Positions 9,167-19,001 of a stretch of 64,000 nt of DNA are shown one piece after another. How positions within the stretch are numbered: the first letter of the stretch is position 1; the number at the start of each line of letters is the position of its first letter. The position numbers were made by a program, and so were the translations under genes. The notes under the pieces are model-generated. The model made no database searches. It was not told the DNA's origin and worked only from the letters and a program-made list of their open reading frames with translations. This stretch comes from Borreliella lanei (lineage in GTDB: Bacteria > Spirochaetota > Spirochaetia > Borreliales > Borreliaceae), in NCBI RefSeq assembly GCF_014205895.1, contig NZ_JACHFC010000002.1, positions 157,089 to 221,088 of the forward strand, given 5' to 3'.

Positions 9167-10500
9167 TTATTAAAATCCTTTTTGTAATTTAAAATCTCTG
9201 TTTTAATGTATGAATATAAATCATTAATAAAAATTCTCTTCTGAGTCATACTATTTCTTTCTCTAACAGTAACTGTTTCATCCTCAATAGTATTGTAGTC
9301 TATTGTTACACAATAAGGAGTCCCTATTTCGTCTTGACGTCTATACCTTTTGCCTATTGTTCCACTATCATCGTAAAATATATGAAAATCATCGCAAAGC
9401 TCCATATAAATCCTTCTAGCAACTTCAATAAGCTCAACTTTTTTAACAAGCGGAAATATAGCAATCTTGTAAGGAGCCAACTTGGGATGTAAGCGCAAAA
9501 CAATACGCTTGTCTCCATCTGAAAGTTCTTCCTCAGAATAAGCATCACAAAGGGTCATTAAAACAGACCTTGTAAGACCAGCAGAAGTTTCAATAACATA
9601 AGGCACATATTTCTCTTTTGTTAACAAATCATGATACTCAAATATTTTAGGCTTGTTAGAAAATTTAGCGTGCTGAGTCAAATCATAATTACCTCTATTG
9701 TGAATACCTTCTACTTCCTGAAATCCAAACGGAAATTCATACTCAATATCAAATGCGGCTTTTGCATAATGAGCAAGCTGCGATGAATCATGAGCCTTAA
9801 ATCTTAATTTATCAGGCCTAATTTTAAGAGTTTCTATAAAAAAATTCATTCTATTTTGCTGCCAATAACAAAACCACTCGTCTATTTGCTTGGGATGAAC
9901 AAAAAACTGCATTTCCATTTGCTCAAACTCACAAGTTCTAAATATAAAATTTTTAGTAACTATCTCATTTCTAAACGCTTTACCTACCTGAGCAATTCCA
10001 AAAGGAATCTTAAGCCTTGAAGAATCCAAAACATTTCTAAAATTAACAAAAATTCCTTGTGCTGTCTCCGGCCTTAAATAAACTTCACTAGAACCATCCT
10101 CCACTGCTCCAATATGGGTCTTAAACATTAAATTAAAACTTCTTGGGGAAGTAAAATTATTCTCAGCTTTGCAATTCGGACAATTTTTTGACAAATCAAC
10201 AAAATCAGCTCTAAATCTACTTTTACAATCTTTGCAATCAACCATAGAATCTGAAAAACCATCAACATGACCAGATGCTCTCCAAATTTCAGGACGCATA
10301 AAAATAGCACTATCTAAGCCTACAATATTTTCATGCAAGTACACCATGCTCTTCCACCACTCTTTCTTTATATTTTTTTTAAGTTCAACTCCCAAAGGAC
10401 CATAGTCCCAAGCCCCTGAAAGGCCTCCGTAAACCTCTGAAGACTGAAATACAAACCCTTTTCTTTTTGCAAGAGAAATAATATCTTCCATTCTAACCAT
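9163..10500 (-). CDS. glyS: Glycyl-tRNA synthetase, dimeric class II type
   Basis: It charges tRNA-Gly. The 445-residue protein is the alpha2 (eukaryote/archaeal-like) form, not the bacterial alpha2beta2 form. It has SGAWDYGPLG near the start, a four-cysteine zinc knuckle (CKDC ... CPNC, about 80-105), motif 2 FRNEI with FRTCEFEQMEMQFF, motif 3 near GLTRSVL and the anticodon-binding domain at the end. An AAGGA site lies before the ATG. It follows gltX by 17 bases and overlaps tyrS by 4. Confidence 0.96.
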   Translation of the reverse strand: MVRMEDIISLAKRKGFVFQSSEVYGGLSGAWDYGPLGVELKKNIKKEWWKSMVYLHENIVGLDSAIFMRPEIWRASGHVDGFSDSMVDCKDCKSRFRADFVDLSKNCPNCKAENNFTSPRSFNLMFKTHIGAVEDGSSEVYLRPETAQGIFVNFRNVLDSSRLKIPFGIAQVGKAFRNEIVTKNFIFRTCEFEQMEMQFFVHPKQIDEWFCYWQQNRMNFFIETLKIRPDKLRFKAHDSSQLAHYAKAAFDIEYEFPFGFQEVEGIHNRGNYDLTQHAKFSNKPKIFEYHDLLTKEKYVPYVIETSAGLTRSVLMTLCDAYSEEELSDGDKRIVLRLHPKLAPYKIAIFPLVKKVELIEVARRIYMELCDDFHIFYDDSGTIGKRYRRQDEIGTPYCVTIDYNTIEDETVTVRERNSMTQKRIFINDLYSYIKTEILNYKKDFNK

Positions 10501-10517
10501 AAAAATATCCTTAATAG

Positions 10518-11990
10518 CTATTCATTTATTCTTAAAAATTCCTGTGCTAATTTTATTCTTTCAAAAACTTTAGACCTACCTAGCAATTTTAAAGAATCAA
10601 AAAGCGGAGGAGAGACTTTGCTACCAAGCGCTGCAATTCTAATAGGAAGAAGAATTTCTCCCAATTTAAAACCATTACTCTCAGCAAAATCATAAAAAAT
10701 TTTATCATTTTCCTCTGACGATCTTTTTTCAAATCCTTCTAAAATAGGCTTTATTAATTCTAAAATAGTACAAATCTCTTTAGCTGTTTTTTTCCTGCTT
10801 AAAAACTCATCTAAATTCCAAAATTTAATGTCCTCATAAAAAAATTTAGTCATATTTAAAGCATCACTTAATTTTTTAATTCTACTCTTTATAAGAGGAA
10901 TTAATAACTTTAATTTTTGATCCTCTTCTAAAGTACTAGGCTTAGAAACATAACCTTTTTTTTGAAAAAAAGGGAGTAAAAGATTAAATAAATCTTCATC
11001 TTTTTTTTCTCTAATATAATAGCTATTGAAAAAATCCAACTTATGATAATCAAAAATAGCAGGTGATTTATTGATCTTCTCAATTGAAAAAAATTGTTCA
11101 AGATCATTTTTTGAAAAAAATTCTCTTTTATCATCGTAAGACCAGCCAAGCAAAGTAACATAATTAATAATAGCTTCTGGAAGATATCCATCTTCAATAA
11201 ACTGTCTTAAAGCCGTTGATCCATGTCTTTTACTTAATTTTTGACCATCATTTCCCATAACCATTGGAAGATGACAATAAATAGGGGGTTTCCATTTAAA
11301 AGCCTTATAAAGAAGCACGTGCAATGGACCTGAGGAAACCCATTCTTGAGCCCTTAATACATGAGTAATTTTCATTAAATAATCATCAACAACATTAGCA
11401 AGATGATAAGTTGGAAGTCCATCTGACTTGAGAATGACAGGATCAGGACTAATGTCCTTATTTGCCCATGTAATTTTTCCAAGCAAAATATCATCAAAGC
11501 TAGTATCTCCTTCTAAAGGAATTTTAAATCTAACGACGGGCTTGATTTTTTTAATTAACGCATTCTCAATTTCCTCATTACTTAAATTCCTACAATGCCT
11601 ATCATATCCAGGTGGCATTTTATTAATATTTTGAATTTTCTTAATCCTTTCCAGCCTTTCAGGACTGCAATAACAATAATAAGCATGCCCAGATTCAATT
11701 AAATATTTGGCATATTGCTTATATATTGCACTTCTTTGAGACTGAACATAAGGTGCATAATCACCTCCTACAACAGGGCCTTCATCAAAAGAAATACCAA
11801 GCCATTTAAGACTTGAATACAGATCATTTTCGGCTTCTGGAGAATACCTGCTCTGATCTGTATCCTCAATCCTAAGCAAAAATTTACCTCCACAAGACTT
11901 TGCAAAAAAATAATTAAACAAAGCTGTTCTAATCCCACCAATATGTTGCAAACCCGTTGGAGAAGGTGCATAACGAACTCTTATACTCAA
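10518..11990 (-). CDS. gltX: Glutamyl-tRNA synthetase (TTG start)
   Basis: It charges tRNA-Glu, and in organisms without GlnRS also tRNA-Gln before amidation. The 490-residue class I enzyme has [18 protein letters not shown] (HIGH region), the GluRS Zn/connective region with CYCSPE, and the KMSKS loop KLSKRHGS (about 240-247). The start codon is TTG at 11990: an AAAGGAG site lies 8 bases upstream and the reading begins [13 protein letters not shown] as usual for GltX. It lies 12 bases after the upstream membrane-protein gene. Confidence 0.96.
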   Translation of the reverse strand: MSIRVRYAPSPTGLQHIGGIRTALFNYFFAKSCGGKFLLRIEDTDQSRYSPEAENDLYSSLKWLGISFDEGPVVGGDYAPYVQSQRSAIYKQYAKYLIESGHAYYCYCSPERLERIKKIQNINKMPPGYDRHCRNLSNEEIENALIKKIKPVVRFKIPLEGDTSFDDILLGKITWANKDISPDPVILKSDGLPTYHLANVVDDYLMKITHVLRAQEWVSSGPLHVLLYKAFKWKPPIYCHLPMVMGNDGQKLSKRHGSTALRQFIEDGYLPEAIINYVTLLGWSYDDKREFFSKNDLEQFFSIEKINKSPAIFDYHKLDFFNSYYIREKKDEDLFNLLLPFFQKKGYVSKPSTLEEDQKLKLLIPLIKSRIKKLSDALNMTKFFYEDIKFWNLDEFLSRKKTAKEICTILELIKPILEGFEKRSSEENDKIFYDFAESNGFKLGEILLPIRIAALGSKVSPPLFDSLKLLGRSKVFERIKLAQEFLRINE

Positions 11991-12002
11991 AACACAACTC
12001 CT

Positions 12003-12770
12003 TTAATAAAAAACATCTTTTTTAGAAAAATCATAAATATAATAAAACACAACAAAAAATAAATTCGAACCAAGTAGCTTTGTATGCTTAGAATCTATCC
12101 TGTTTTTAAATTTATAGTATCGATTTCTAATATCATTTTTTTTACTTTCAAGTAAATCAAAAGATGTTTTTGATTTTCGCAATAAATAATAGAAATAAAT
12201 AGTAAAAATATCATTTTTTAAAAAAAACTTATCTAAAAAATTTACCAACTCTTTTAGCTTTGAGTGCTCTTCAAATGACAACATGCTAAGAGCCTCACAA
12301 TATTTCACCCACTTATTTCTACTGTACTTGTAATTTAAAATTAAACTAGAAGCCTTTTCTTTTTCTCTAAAGCTAATAAGAACAGAATAAAGCTCTATTA
12401 TTGTCTTATACCTTAATCTGGAGTCTTTTAAATAAAAATAAAGCTCATCAAGGCTTTTTTTATCTTGTTTTATTAAAATAAACCTAAGAAGAATAGATAT
12501 TTCAAAAACACTTTTAAGCTTTTTACGAACCATTTTAAGCTTTAAAAAAGTAAACGTATCTTCCATCCCATTTAAAATAAAATATAATCTTGAAAAAAAA
12601 TACTGGGAATAAATAACATTAAAAACAATCACTAATAAAAAATAAATTACAATAAATTGGTAATTAAACAAAATGAAGCTTAATTTCATTTGAAATCTTA
12701 AAATTGCCAGAAAATAAATAAATAATCCAAGAAAAATAATATTAAAACCTAAGCGTATTTTTTCTACCAT
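12003..12770 (-). CDS. Membrane protein of unknown function, first gene of the synthetase operon
   Basis: I do not recognise a family. The 255-residue protein has two strongly hydrophobic segments at about 8-27 and 35-55, then a soluble, basic, helix-rich part of about 200 residues with many aromatic residues and little internal repetition (possibly TPR-like helices). No catalytic motif is visible. The N-terminal hairpin implies inner-membrane anchoring with the bulk in the cytoplasm. It is 12 bases upstream of gltX and divergent from pdeB, matching bb0373 by position. Confidence 0.75.
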   Translation of the reverse strand: MVEKIRLGFNIIFLGLFIYFLAILRFQMKLSFILFNYQFIVIYFLLVIVFNVIYSQYFFSRLYFILNGMEDTFTFLKLKMVRKKLKSVFEISILLRFILIKQDKKSLDELYFYLKDSRLRYKTIIELYSVLISFREKEKASSLILNYKYSRNKWVKYCEALSMLSFEEHSKLKELVNFLDKFFLKNDIFTIYFYYLLRKSKTSFDLLESKKNDIRNRYYKFKNRIDSKHTKLLGSNLFFVVFYYIYDFSKKDVFY

Positions 12771-12894
12771 AAAAATCTCTTCAAAAAAGCTTAATTCAAA
12801 AATTGAGATATAATAAATACATTATACTAATAGATAGACAATTAATAAATAATATGATATACATGGTTAATAGAGCTTAATTTCAAGGGAATAA

Positions 12895-14034
12895 ATGCAA
12901 AATTCTGAAAGCATTATCAAAAATATAAAAAATTCATCATATTTAATAGACAAGGAATTCTTAGTTTGGCCTGAGAATGCATTTATTGGAGACAAAAACA
13001 TTGAGCTTATTGAAAAATGGAATTTAAAGTCATACATCAAAGAGAGAAAAAATTTTTTCAGTGACGATTCTGTTAAAAGAGAATATGAAGAAATACACAA
13101 AAAATTCAACGAAGAGGCTATTTCTAATTATCATGTAATAATAAGTAATTTAGAAGAAATTTATGAAAATTGCAAAAGAAATAAAAAAATATATTACCAA
13201 GATATTATGCCTACTGTAAAAAAAGTAATAGAATTTTACAAGAAACAGAAAAAATTTTTTATCAAATATTTTAGAATTCCCAAGCTTTCTGCAAACTATC
13301 ACATTATTCATTCAGTAAATACTGCTATCCTAACAGTAGCACTTGGTAATGAAATGGGGCTAAATAACTACAAAACAGTAGAACTTTGTAGTATTGCTCT
13401 TTTACACAAAATAGGATTTTTATTTATCCCATCAAAAATAAGCGAAAAAAAAGAAGAATTAACTGAGGAAGAACTAGAAATAATAAAAAAATATCCTATA
13501 ATAAGCTATAAAATAGCTTCAACAAGCAATTTGTCGAGATCAATATGTTTGACACTTCTAACACATAAAGAAAATCTAGACGGGACTGGTTATCCTAAAG
13601 GATTGACAAGTGAAAATATCAGCATAGAATCAAATATAATAGGCGCTGCTAGCGCCTATTCCGCTATCATTTTAGATAAGGCATACAAAAAATCTTTTAA
13701 TTCTGGAGCATCTATTATTGAATTAATCAAAGATGCTGACAAAAAATTTGACAAAAGAGTTTTAAAATTAATAATCAATGCAATATCTTCTTGTCCTTTA
13801 GACTTTATTGTAGAACTTAATGACAATTCTATAGCCAAAATAGTAGACATAGATGATTCTAACCCAAATCTCCCATACATCAACTACATAATAAAAAATG
13901 GAAAAGTTGTAGACAAAAATGAACAATCTAGTGTTCAGTCTATACCAAATACAAATACAGGAATAAAAAAAATACTCAATCAAAATGAAATAGAGCTAAT
14001 TAAAAATAAATATTCTTTAATAGATATTATATAA
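12895..14034 (+). CDS. pdeB: HD-GYP-domain protein PdeB (c-di-GMP phosphodiesterase) with altered metal-ligand motifs
   Basis: The Borrelia homolog (bb0374) is reported as a c-di-GMP phosphodiesterase affecting motility. The 379-residue protein has an N-terminal region without a recognised sensor, an HD-GYP domain (about 140-290) with HSVNTAIL, GYP in DGTGYPKG (about 228-234) and a C-terminal tail with beta-strand character. The HD pair reads His171-Lys172, the usual HH of HHExxDGxGYP is His224-Lys225, and a helix His is Tyr near residue 198. An AAGGGA site precedes the ATG at 12895. It is followed by pfs after 22 bases. Confidence 0.88.
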   Translation: MQNSESIIKNIKNSSYLIDKEFLVWPENAFIGDKNIELIEKWNLKSYIKERKNFFSDDSVKREYEEIHKKFNEEAISNYHVIISNLEEIYENCKRNKKIYYQDIMPTVKKVIEFYKKQKKFFIKYFRIPKLSANYHIIHSVNTAILTVALGNEMGLNNYKTVELCSIALLHKIGFLFIPSKISEKKEELTEEELEIIKKYPIISYKIASTSNLSRSICLTLLTHKENLDGTGYPKGLTSENISIESNIIGAASAYSAIILDKAYKKSFNSGASIIELIKDADKKFDKRVLKLIINAISSCPLDFIVELNDNSIAKIVDIDDSNPNLPYINYIIKNGKVVDKNEQSSVQSIPNTNTGIKKILNQNEIELIKNKYSLIDII

Positions 14035-14056
14035 GACACTTAAAAGGAGAAAAAGA

Positions 14057-14770
14057 ATGATTTTGATAATATCAGCTATGCAAGAAGAATCAGAAGAAAT
14101 AAATAAAATGCTTGATAACAAAGAAGAAATTGTATTAAACGACTACTTAGAAAATAAAAAGATTTATAAAGGAAAAATTTTGGGAAAAGATGTAATATCT
14201 TTAACTACAGGAATTGGAAAAGTTAACGCATCAGCTTGGAGTAGTCAAATTATCTCTAAGTACAAAATCACTCACATAATAAACTCTGGAAGTTCTGGGG
14301 GGATAAAAGAAAACTCTAACCTTAAAATATCAGACATCATAGTATCTTCAGAAACAGCATACTATGACTTTGACTTAACCAAGTTTGGACACAAAATAGG
14401 ACAGGTCCCTAATTTGCCACAAAAGTTTAAAACAGATGAAGAGCTACTAAAAAAAGTAGTTAATATTATTGACAACAAGCTTTTAAACATTGATATCCAC
14501 ATTGGCTTAATACTAACAGGAGATCAATTCGTTGACAATGAAAAAAATCTTGAAACAATTAAAAAAAATTTCAAAGATGCTTTAGCTGTAGATATGGAAG
14601 GAGCTGCAATAGCTCAAGTAGCACACATATTTAAAATACCATTCATAATCATTCGCTCAATTTCTGATCTACCAAACAATAAAGACAACCATATAGACTT
14701 TAATAAATTTTTAAAAGCATCATCAATAAATTCAAGCAAAATGACAAAGGAACTTATTAGGCTAATATGA
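14057..14770 (+). CDS. pfs: 5'-methylthioadenosine/S-adenosylhomocysteine nucleosidase
   Basis: It cleaves SAH to S-ribosylhomocysteine and adenine (and MTA to methylthioribose), removing the product inhibitor of methyltransferases. The 237-residue protein starts [11 protein letters not shown] as Pfs/MTAN enzymes do and shows the GIGKVNAS loop, [20 protein letters not shown] and the RSISD motif with the catalytic Asp near residue 201. No export signal is present, so this is the cytoplasmic form. An AAAAGGAG site precedes the ATG and the stop overlaps metK by 4 bases. Confidence 0.95.
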   Translation: MILIISAMQEESEEINKMLDNKEEIVLNDYLENKKIYKGKILGKDVISLTTGIGKVNASAWSSQIISKYKITHIINSGSSGGIKENSNLKISDIIVSSETAYYDFDLTKFGHKIGQVPNLPQKFKTDEELLKKVVNIIDNKLLNIDIHIGLILTGDQFVDNEKNLETIKKNFKDALAVDMEGAAIAQVAHIFKIPFIIIRSISDLPNNKDNHIDFNKFLKASSINSSKMTKELIRLI

Positions 14771-15945
14771 ATAAAATAATAGCAGCTAACCAAACTTTAA
14801 CTTCTGAGGCTGTATCTGAAGGACATCCAGATAAAATTGCAGATCAAATCTCTGATGCCATCCTTGATGAAATACTAAAAGAAGATAAAAATGCAAAAGT
14901 AGCTTGCGAAGTCATAATTGCACAAAATTTAGTAGTAATAGCAGGAGAAATAAATAGTCCTGCAAAAAAAAACATAAATATAAAAGAAATTGCTAAGAAT
15001 ATCATCAAAGATATAGGCTATACAAATATTGACTATGGACTTGATTACAAAACAATAACGGTAATAGATGCTATTGGCAATCAATCGCGTGACATTATAA
15101 ACGCAATTGAAAAAAAAGGATCTACTACCCTTGGAGCAGGCGATCAGGGAATAATATTTGGATATGCCTGCGATGAAACAGAAAATTTTTTACCTGCTCC
15201 TTATGAACTAGCCAATTCAATTCTAAAAAAAGCTAGCAATCTTAGAAAATCAGGAGCAATAAAATGGTTAAGACCCGACTCAAAATCTCAAGTTACTATA
15301 GAATATGATAAAAACAGAAACCCTGTAAAAATAAAAAATATTATAGTCTCTCATCAACACCATCCAAACATCTCCCAAAAACTAATAAGACAAACAATAA
15401 TTGAAGAAATTATCAAGCCCACCATTCAAGACAAATCAATGCTTGATGAAAATACTATTTATTGCATTAATCCTTCTGGAAATTTTGTAATTGGGGGGCC
15501 TACCGGAGATACTGGTCTTACAGGAAGAAAAATTATTGCCGATAGTTATGGAGGATTTGCAAGACACGGAGGGGGAGCATACAGCGGAAAAGATGCCACA
15601 AAGGTAGATAGATCAGCTGCCTACATGGCAAGATATATCGCAAAAAATATGGTGGCAGCCGGAATTTCTAAAGAATTTGAACTACAGCTTGCATACGCAA
15701 TTGGAATTGAAAACCCAATATCTATTCAAATAACCACGGGAATAAATGATCCTAAATATGCAAACAAAATATTAAATTTTATTGTTAATAACTTCGATCT
15801 AACTCCCAACGGTATAATTGAAAAATTAAATCTAAAACAACCCATATATCTCAAAACTTGTACTTATGGTCATTTTGGAAAAAATGACTTTGAATGGGAA
15901 AAATTAGATTTTGTAAAAAAAATACAAACAGTGCTAAAAGAATGA
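14767..15945 (+). CDS. metK: S-adenosylmethionine synthetase
   Basis: It makes S-adenosylmethionine from methionine and ATP. The 392-residue enzyme has the substrate motif [13 protein letters not shown] near the start, [12 protein letters not shown], the ATP/phosphate loop [14 protein letters not shown] and [18 protein letters not shown]. It overlaps pfs by 4 bases and luxS by 4 bases, so the three products should be made together: MetK supplies the methyl donor, and Pfs and LuxS process what is left after methyl transfer. Confidence 0.97.
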   Translation: MNKIIAANQTLTSEAVSEGHPDKIADQISDAILDEILKEDKNAKVACEVIIAQNLVVIAGEINSPAKKNINIKEIAKNIIKDIGYTNIDYGLDYKTITVIDAIGNQSRDIINAIEKKGSTTLGAGDQGIIFGYACDETENFLPAPYELANSILKKASNLRKSGAIKWLRPDSKSQVTIEYDKNRNPVKIKNIIVSHQHHPNISQKLIRQTIIEEIIKPTIQDKSMLDENTIYCINPSGNFVIGGPTGDTGLTGRKIIADSYGGFARHGGGAYSGKDATKVDRSAAYMARYIAKNMVAAGISKEFELQLAYAIGIENPISIQITTGINDPKYANKILNFIVNNFDLTPNGIIEKLNLKQPIYLKTCTYGHFGKNDFEWEKLDFVKKIQTVLKE

Positions 15946-16415
15946 AAAAAATAAAAAGCTTTACAATAGATCATACAAAATTAAACCCCGGCATATATGT
16001 CTCAAGAAAAGATACTTTTGAAAATGTAATATTTACTACAATAGACATTAGAATTAAAGCTCCCAACATTGAACCAATAATTGAAAACGCAGCAATACAC
16101 ACAATAGAACACATAGGGGCCACTTTGCTTAGAAATAATGAAGTTTGGGCCGAAAAAATAGTATATTTTGGCCCTATGGGATGCAGAACTGGCTTTTACT
16201 TAATAATTTTTGGAGACTATGAAAGTAAAGATCTTATTGACTTAATATCATGGCTTTTTTCCGAAATCTTAAATTTTTCAGAGCCTATTCCAGGCGCAAG
16301 TGATAAAGAATGCGGAAATTACAAGGAACACAACCTTGACATGGCTAAATATGAATCTTCTAAATACTTGCAAATATTAAACAATATCAAAGAAGAAAAT
16401 TTAAAATACCCCTAG
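15942..16415 (+). CDS. luxS: S-ribosylhomocysteine lyase
   Basis: It splits S-ribosylhomocysteine into homocysteine and DPD, the precursor of autoinducer-2. The 157-residue protein has the metal-binding HTIEH motif (about 47-51), the catalytic Cys in [11 protein letters not shown] and the third metal ligand in [12 protein letters not shown] chose the ATG at 15942, which overlaps the metK stop (ATGA), over an in-frame ATG 48 bases upstream; this gives the normal LuxS length. It is the end of the pfs-metK-luxS operon. Confidence 0.95.
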   Translation: MKKIKSFTIDHTKLNPGIYVSRKDTFENVIFTTIDIRIKAPNIEPIIENAAIHTIEHIGATLLRNNEVWAEKIVYFGPMGCRTGFYLIIFGDYESKDLIDLISWLFSEILNFSEPIPGASDKECGNYKEHNLDMAKYESSKYLQILNNIKEENLKYP

Positions 16416-16425
16416 ATCATAAAAT

Positions 16426-17087
16426 TTACAAAATAGAAAGTATTTCGCTGTCATTTTTTGTTGCTACATCAAACTGAAAAATAAAGCCCAGAGTTATTTT
16501 ATGCATTTGATTTAAAAGTAAAGGTTTGTTGTAAAAAATTGGAGAGACTGCATATTCCAAAAAAATAAAATCTATATTAATTCTAGCTCCAATGTCTACT
16601 CCCAAAACAAAATTACTTATCAAAGCCCAATCATTTGAGCCTATAAAACAAATTTTTGCACCAATATATGAAAATTTTAAACCTGTAAAAAAGGTTAAAC
16701 TAAACATTGGGGTATAAGGTAAAAAAAATAATTACCATACATTCTCAATGAGAATGTAACATCTTTTACTATAAAATAATTTAGAGAATGCTTTAAATAT
16801 GCTTGATCATCCAGCATAAATATAATCTCTTTAGTATAAAGAGTGTGACTTGGCAAAAATTTAACATCTAAATTAAATTCTCCACCAAATGCGAAATTTT
16901 GAGAAACATTAACACCAAGCCCGCTGAAAAATTGATACTTAAGTCTTTCATAGAAGAATAAATCTCGAGTAAAATTATCAACACCAATCCCAATTCCACT
17001 ATATACATTAAAATAACCAGGAATTCCTGAATAAATTCTTAATGTATTAAACATAAAAACAAAAAAGAATAAAAAGCTTCTTCTCAC
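16426..17087 (-). pseudogene. Outer-membrane beta-barrel-like gene interrupted by a frameshift in an A8/T8 tract
   Basis: Two overlapping frames read as one protein. The first (17087-16695, GTG start with AAAGGA six bases upstream) has a signal peptide and glycine/aromatic strands such as YSGIGIGVDNF. The second (16707-16426) continues with SLTFFTGLKFSYIGAK. The break is at 16721-16728 (eight A, eight T on the coding strand). One extra T gives ...NYFFLPYTPMFSLTFF and a single 220-residue product. It may be a slippage (phase-variable) site, a true lesion or a sequencing error. By position it equals bb0378; family unknown, beta-barrel character inferred. Confidence 0.65.
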
Positions 17088-17113
17088 AAAGAATCCTTTT
17101 TGGCAAAATAAAA

Positions 17114-17533
17114 TTAAATATTCATACTTATTTGTATAGACAGCTCTTTAAATTTTTCAACTTCAAGATTAAGTTTATTGCCTCTCTTAAGACCAAAACC
17201 ATCATTTTTAAATCTTGGAATTACATGAAAATGAGTATGAAAAACCTCTTGCCCCGCACCAGCACCCAAAGCAGAATAAATATTTATTCCACCATAAATA
17301 CTTGAGTTTATTCTCTTTAAAGCATTTGAAATTTTTTTACATACTCTTAAAACTCTCTCGTTAAATTTATCATCCATGTTTAATAAATTCTCACTATGTT
17401 CTTTAGGAATAACAAGAGTATGCCCAACAGTTAAAGGATTAATATCCAAAAATGCCAAAACTAAATCGTCCTCATAAACTTTATAACTAGGAAGCTCTTT
17501 GTTTACTATTTTACAAAAAATACAATCATACAT
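17114..17533 (-). CDS. HIT-family nucleotide hydrolase/transferase (HINT-like)
   Basis: The 139-residue protein is a histidine-triad enzyme acting on nucleoside phosphoramidates or adenylated substrates; the exact substrate is not predictable. It starts CIFCKIVNKELPS as HINT proteins do and carries the triad HTHFHVIPRF near residue 100. Length is normal. It lies between the frameshifted gene and mgtE on the same strand, 50 bases downstream of mgtE. Confidence 0.93.
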   Translation of the reverse strand: MYDCIFCKIVNKELPSYKVYEDDLVLAFLDINPLTVGHTLVIPKEHSENLLNMDDKFNERVLRVCKKISNALKRINSSIYGGINIYSALGAGAGQEVFHTHFHVIPRFKNDGFGLKRGNKLNLEVEKFKELSIQISMNI

Positions 17534-17583
17534 TAAAAATATCCTATTATAAAAAAATAATAATCAACATATTTAAATGAAAT

Positions 17584-18948
17584 TTAAACAGCATAACTAA
17601 CTAAAACCCATTTTGCTATATTAAAATAAGCTATTAAAGTAATAGCATCTGCAATCGTAGTGATTAAAGGGCCTGCCATAAGTGCTGGATCCAACTTTAA
17701 AATTTTAGCAACAATGGGTAAAAGACCTCCCAATATCTTTGCTACTGTCAAACTTACCATCAAGCAAGATGAAACTACAAAAGCTATTTTCAGCTTATCA
17801 GAATGGTGTGGAGCTACAAAAAATACAATTCTTAAAAAATTAACACTAGCAAGAATTACTCCCACTAGAATGCTAACACATATTTCCTTTAAAAACACTT
17901 TAAAAAAATCTTTTACCTTAACAGTACCAAGAGCAAGCTCACGAATTATTAAAGCAGATGCCTGAGAACCAGCATTGCCCGAAGTATCCATTAAAAGGGG
18001 AATAAAACTGGCTAAAACCACTAAAGACAACATTAAATTTTGATAATTTGAAATGATTGTAGCTGTAAAAGTAGAAGATATCATAAGAACTAAAAGCCAA
18101 ATTATCCTATTTTTTGTCATAACTAAAATAGAAGTATCAAGATAAGAGGTATCTAGGGGCTTAACAGCTGCAATCATTTGAAAATCTTCAGTATTTACCG
18201 ATTGAATAACCTCTAAAATGTCATCAATAATAATAACCCCTATCATTCTCCCTTCATTATCAACAACAGGAACACTGGTAATATCATGTTTTTGAAAAAG
18301 AAGTGCAACATCTTCTTTCTCATCATTGACTCCCACAATATAAAACCCACTATTTCTCATTATTGATGAGAGAATAACATCATCTTTAGCCAATATCAAA
18401 TCTTCAATTTTTACAACTCCTTTTAAATGCTTTTCATCATCTGTAATATAATAGGTGTAAATATCTTCTTTGGTTTTAGCTACCTTTCTAATATGGTCAA
18501 GAGCTTTACCAACTGTGAAATCTTCTTTAAGCTCAACATATTCAATTGTTACGATCGAACCTGCAGAGTCATCACTGTAAGACAAAAATTTATTAATAAT
18601 TTCTCTATTCTCTTCTGTAGAACTTGCCAAAAATCTCTGAACAACATTTGCAGGAACCTCTTCTAAAAGATCAATAACATCATCAAGATTCAACTCATCA
18701 ATCATTTCACTTATTTCTTTATTGGTAAAAGAATTTGCTAATTTATTTTTTGTAGATTGGTCAAAATTAGAAAAAGTTTCAACTGCTATTTTTTTGGGTA
18801 AAAACCTGTAGAGTAAAATCAACTCAGATCCATTAAGTCTTTTAAGAGCCTCAGCAATATCAAAAGAGTCATGCTTTAAAAATTTTTCTTTAATTTTAGA
18901 ATAGCTCTTCTCTTTAAGAAAAATTCTCAATTCATCAATATCTATCAT
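17584..18948 (-). CDS. mgtE: Magnesium transporter MgtE
   Basis: It imports Mg2+ through a gated channel in the inner membrane. The 454-residue protein has the superhelical MgtE N domain (about 1-130), two CBS domains (about 130-255) that sense cytoplasmic Mg2+, and five membrane helices at the end (about 285-450), with DTSGNAGSQAS and GPLITTIADAI, including the conserved pore Asp. A GGAGG site lies 10 bases before the ATG. It probably forms a unit with the HIT gene. Confidence 0.95.
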   Translation of the reverse strand: MIDIDELRIFLKEKSYSKIKEKFLKHDSFDIAEALKRLNGSELILLYRFLPKKIAVETFSNFDQSTKNKLANSFTNKEISEMIDELNLDDVIDLLEEVPANVVQRFLASSTEENREIINKFLSYSDDSAGSIVTIEYVELKEDFTVGKALDHIRKVAKTKEDIYTYYITDDEKHLKGVVKIEDLILAKDDVILSSIMRNSGFYIVGVNDEKEDVALLFQKHDITSVPVVDNEGRMIGVIIIDDILEVIQSVNTEDFQMIAAVKPLDTSYLDTSILVMTKNRIIWLLVLMISSTFTATIISNYQNLMLSLVVLASFIPLLMDTSGNAGSQASALIIRELALGTVKVKDFFKVFLKEICVSILVGVILASVNFLRIVFFVAPHHSDKLKIAFVVSSCLMVSLTVAKILGGLLPIVAKILKLDPALMAGPLITTIADAITLIAYFNIAKWVLVSYAV

Positions 18949-19001
18949 TAAAAGGCCTCCAAAAATTTAAATTTTACAAGACATTTAATGAATCTAATTC
19001 A

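Noticed and set aside
12771..12894. Promoters in the gap between the membrane-protein gene and pdeB
   Set aside because: TTGAGA and TATACT are present for pdeB but only 14 bases apart, and the minus-strand options are no better, so I do not list them as features.
15894..15941. Earlier in-frame ATG for luxS
   Set aside because: It lies inside the coding part of metK without a ribosome site; the ATG at 15942 overlaps the metK stop and gives the normal LuxS length.
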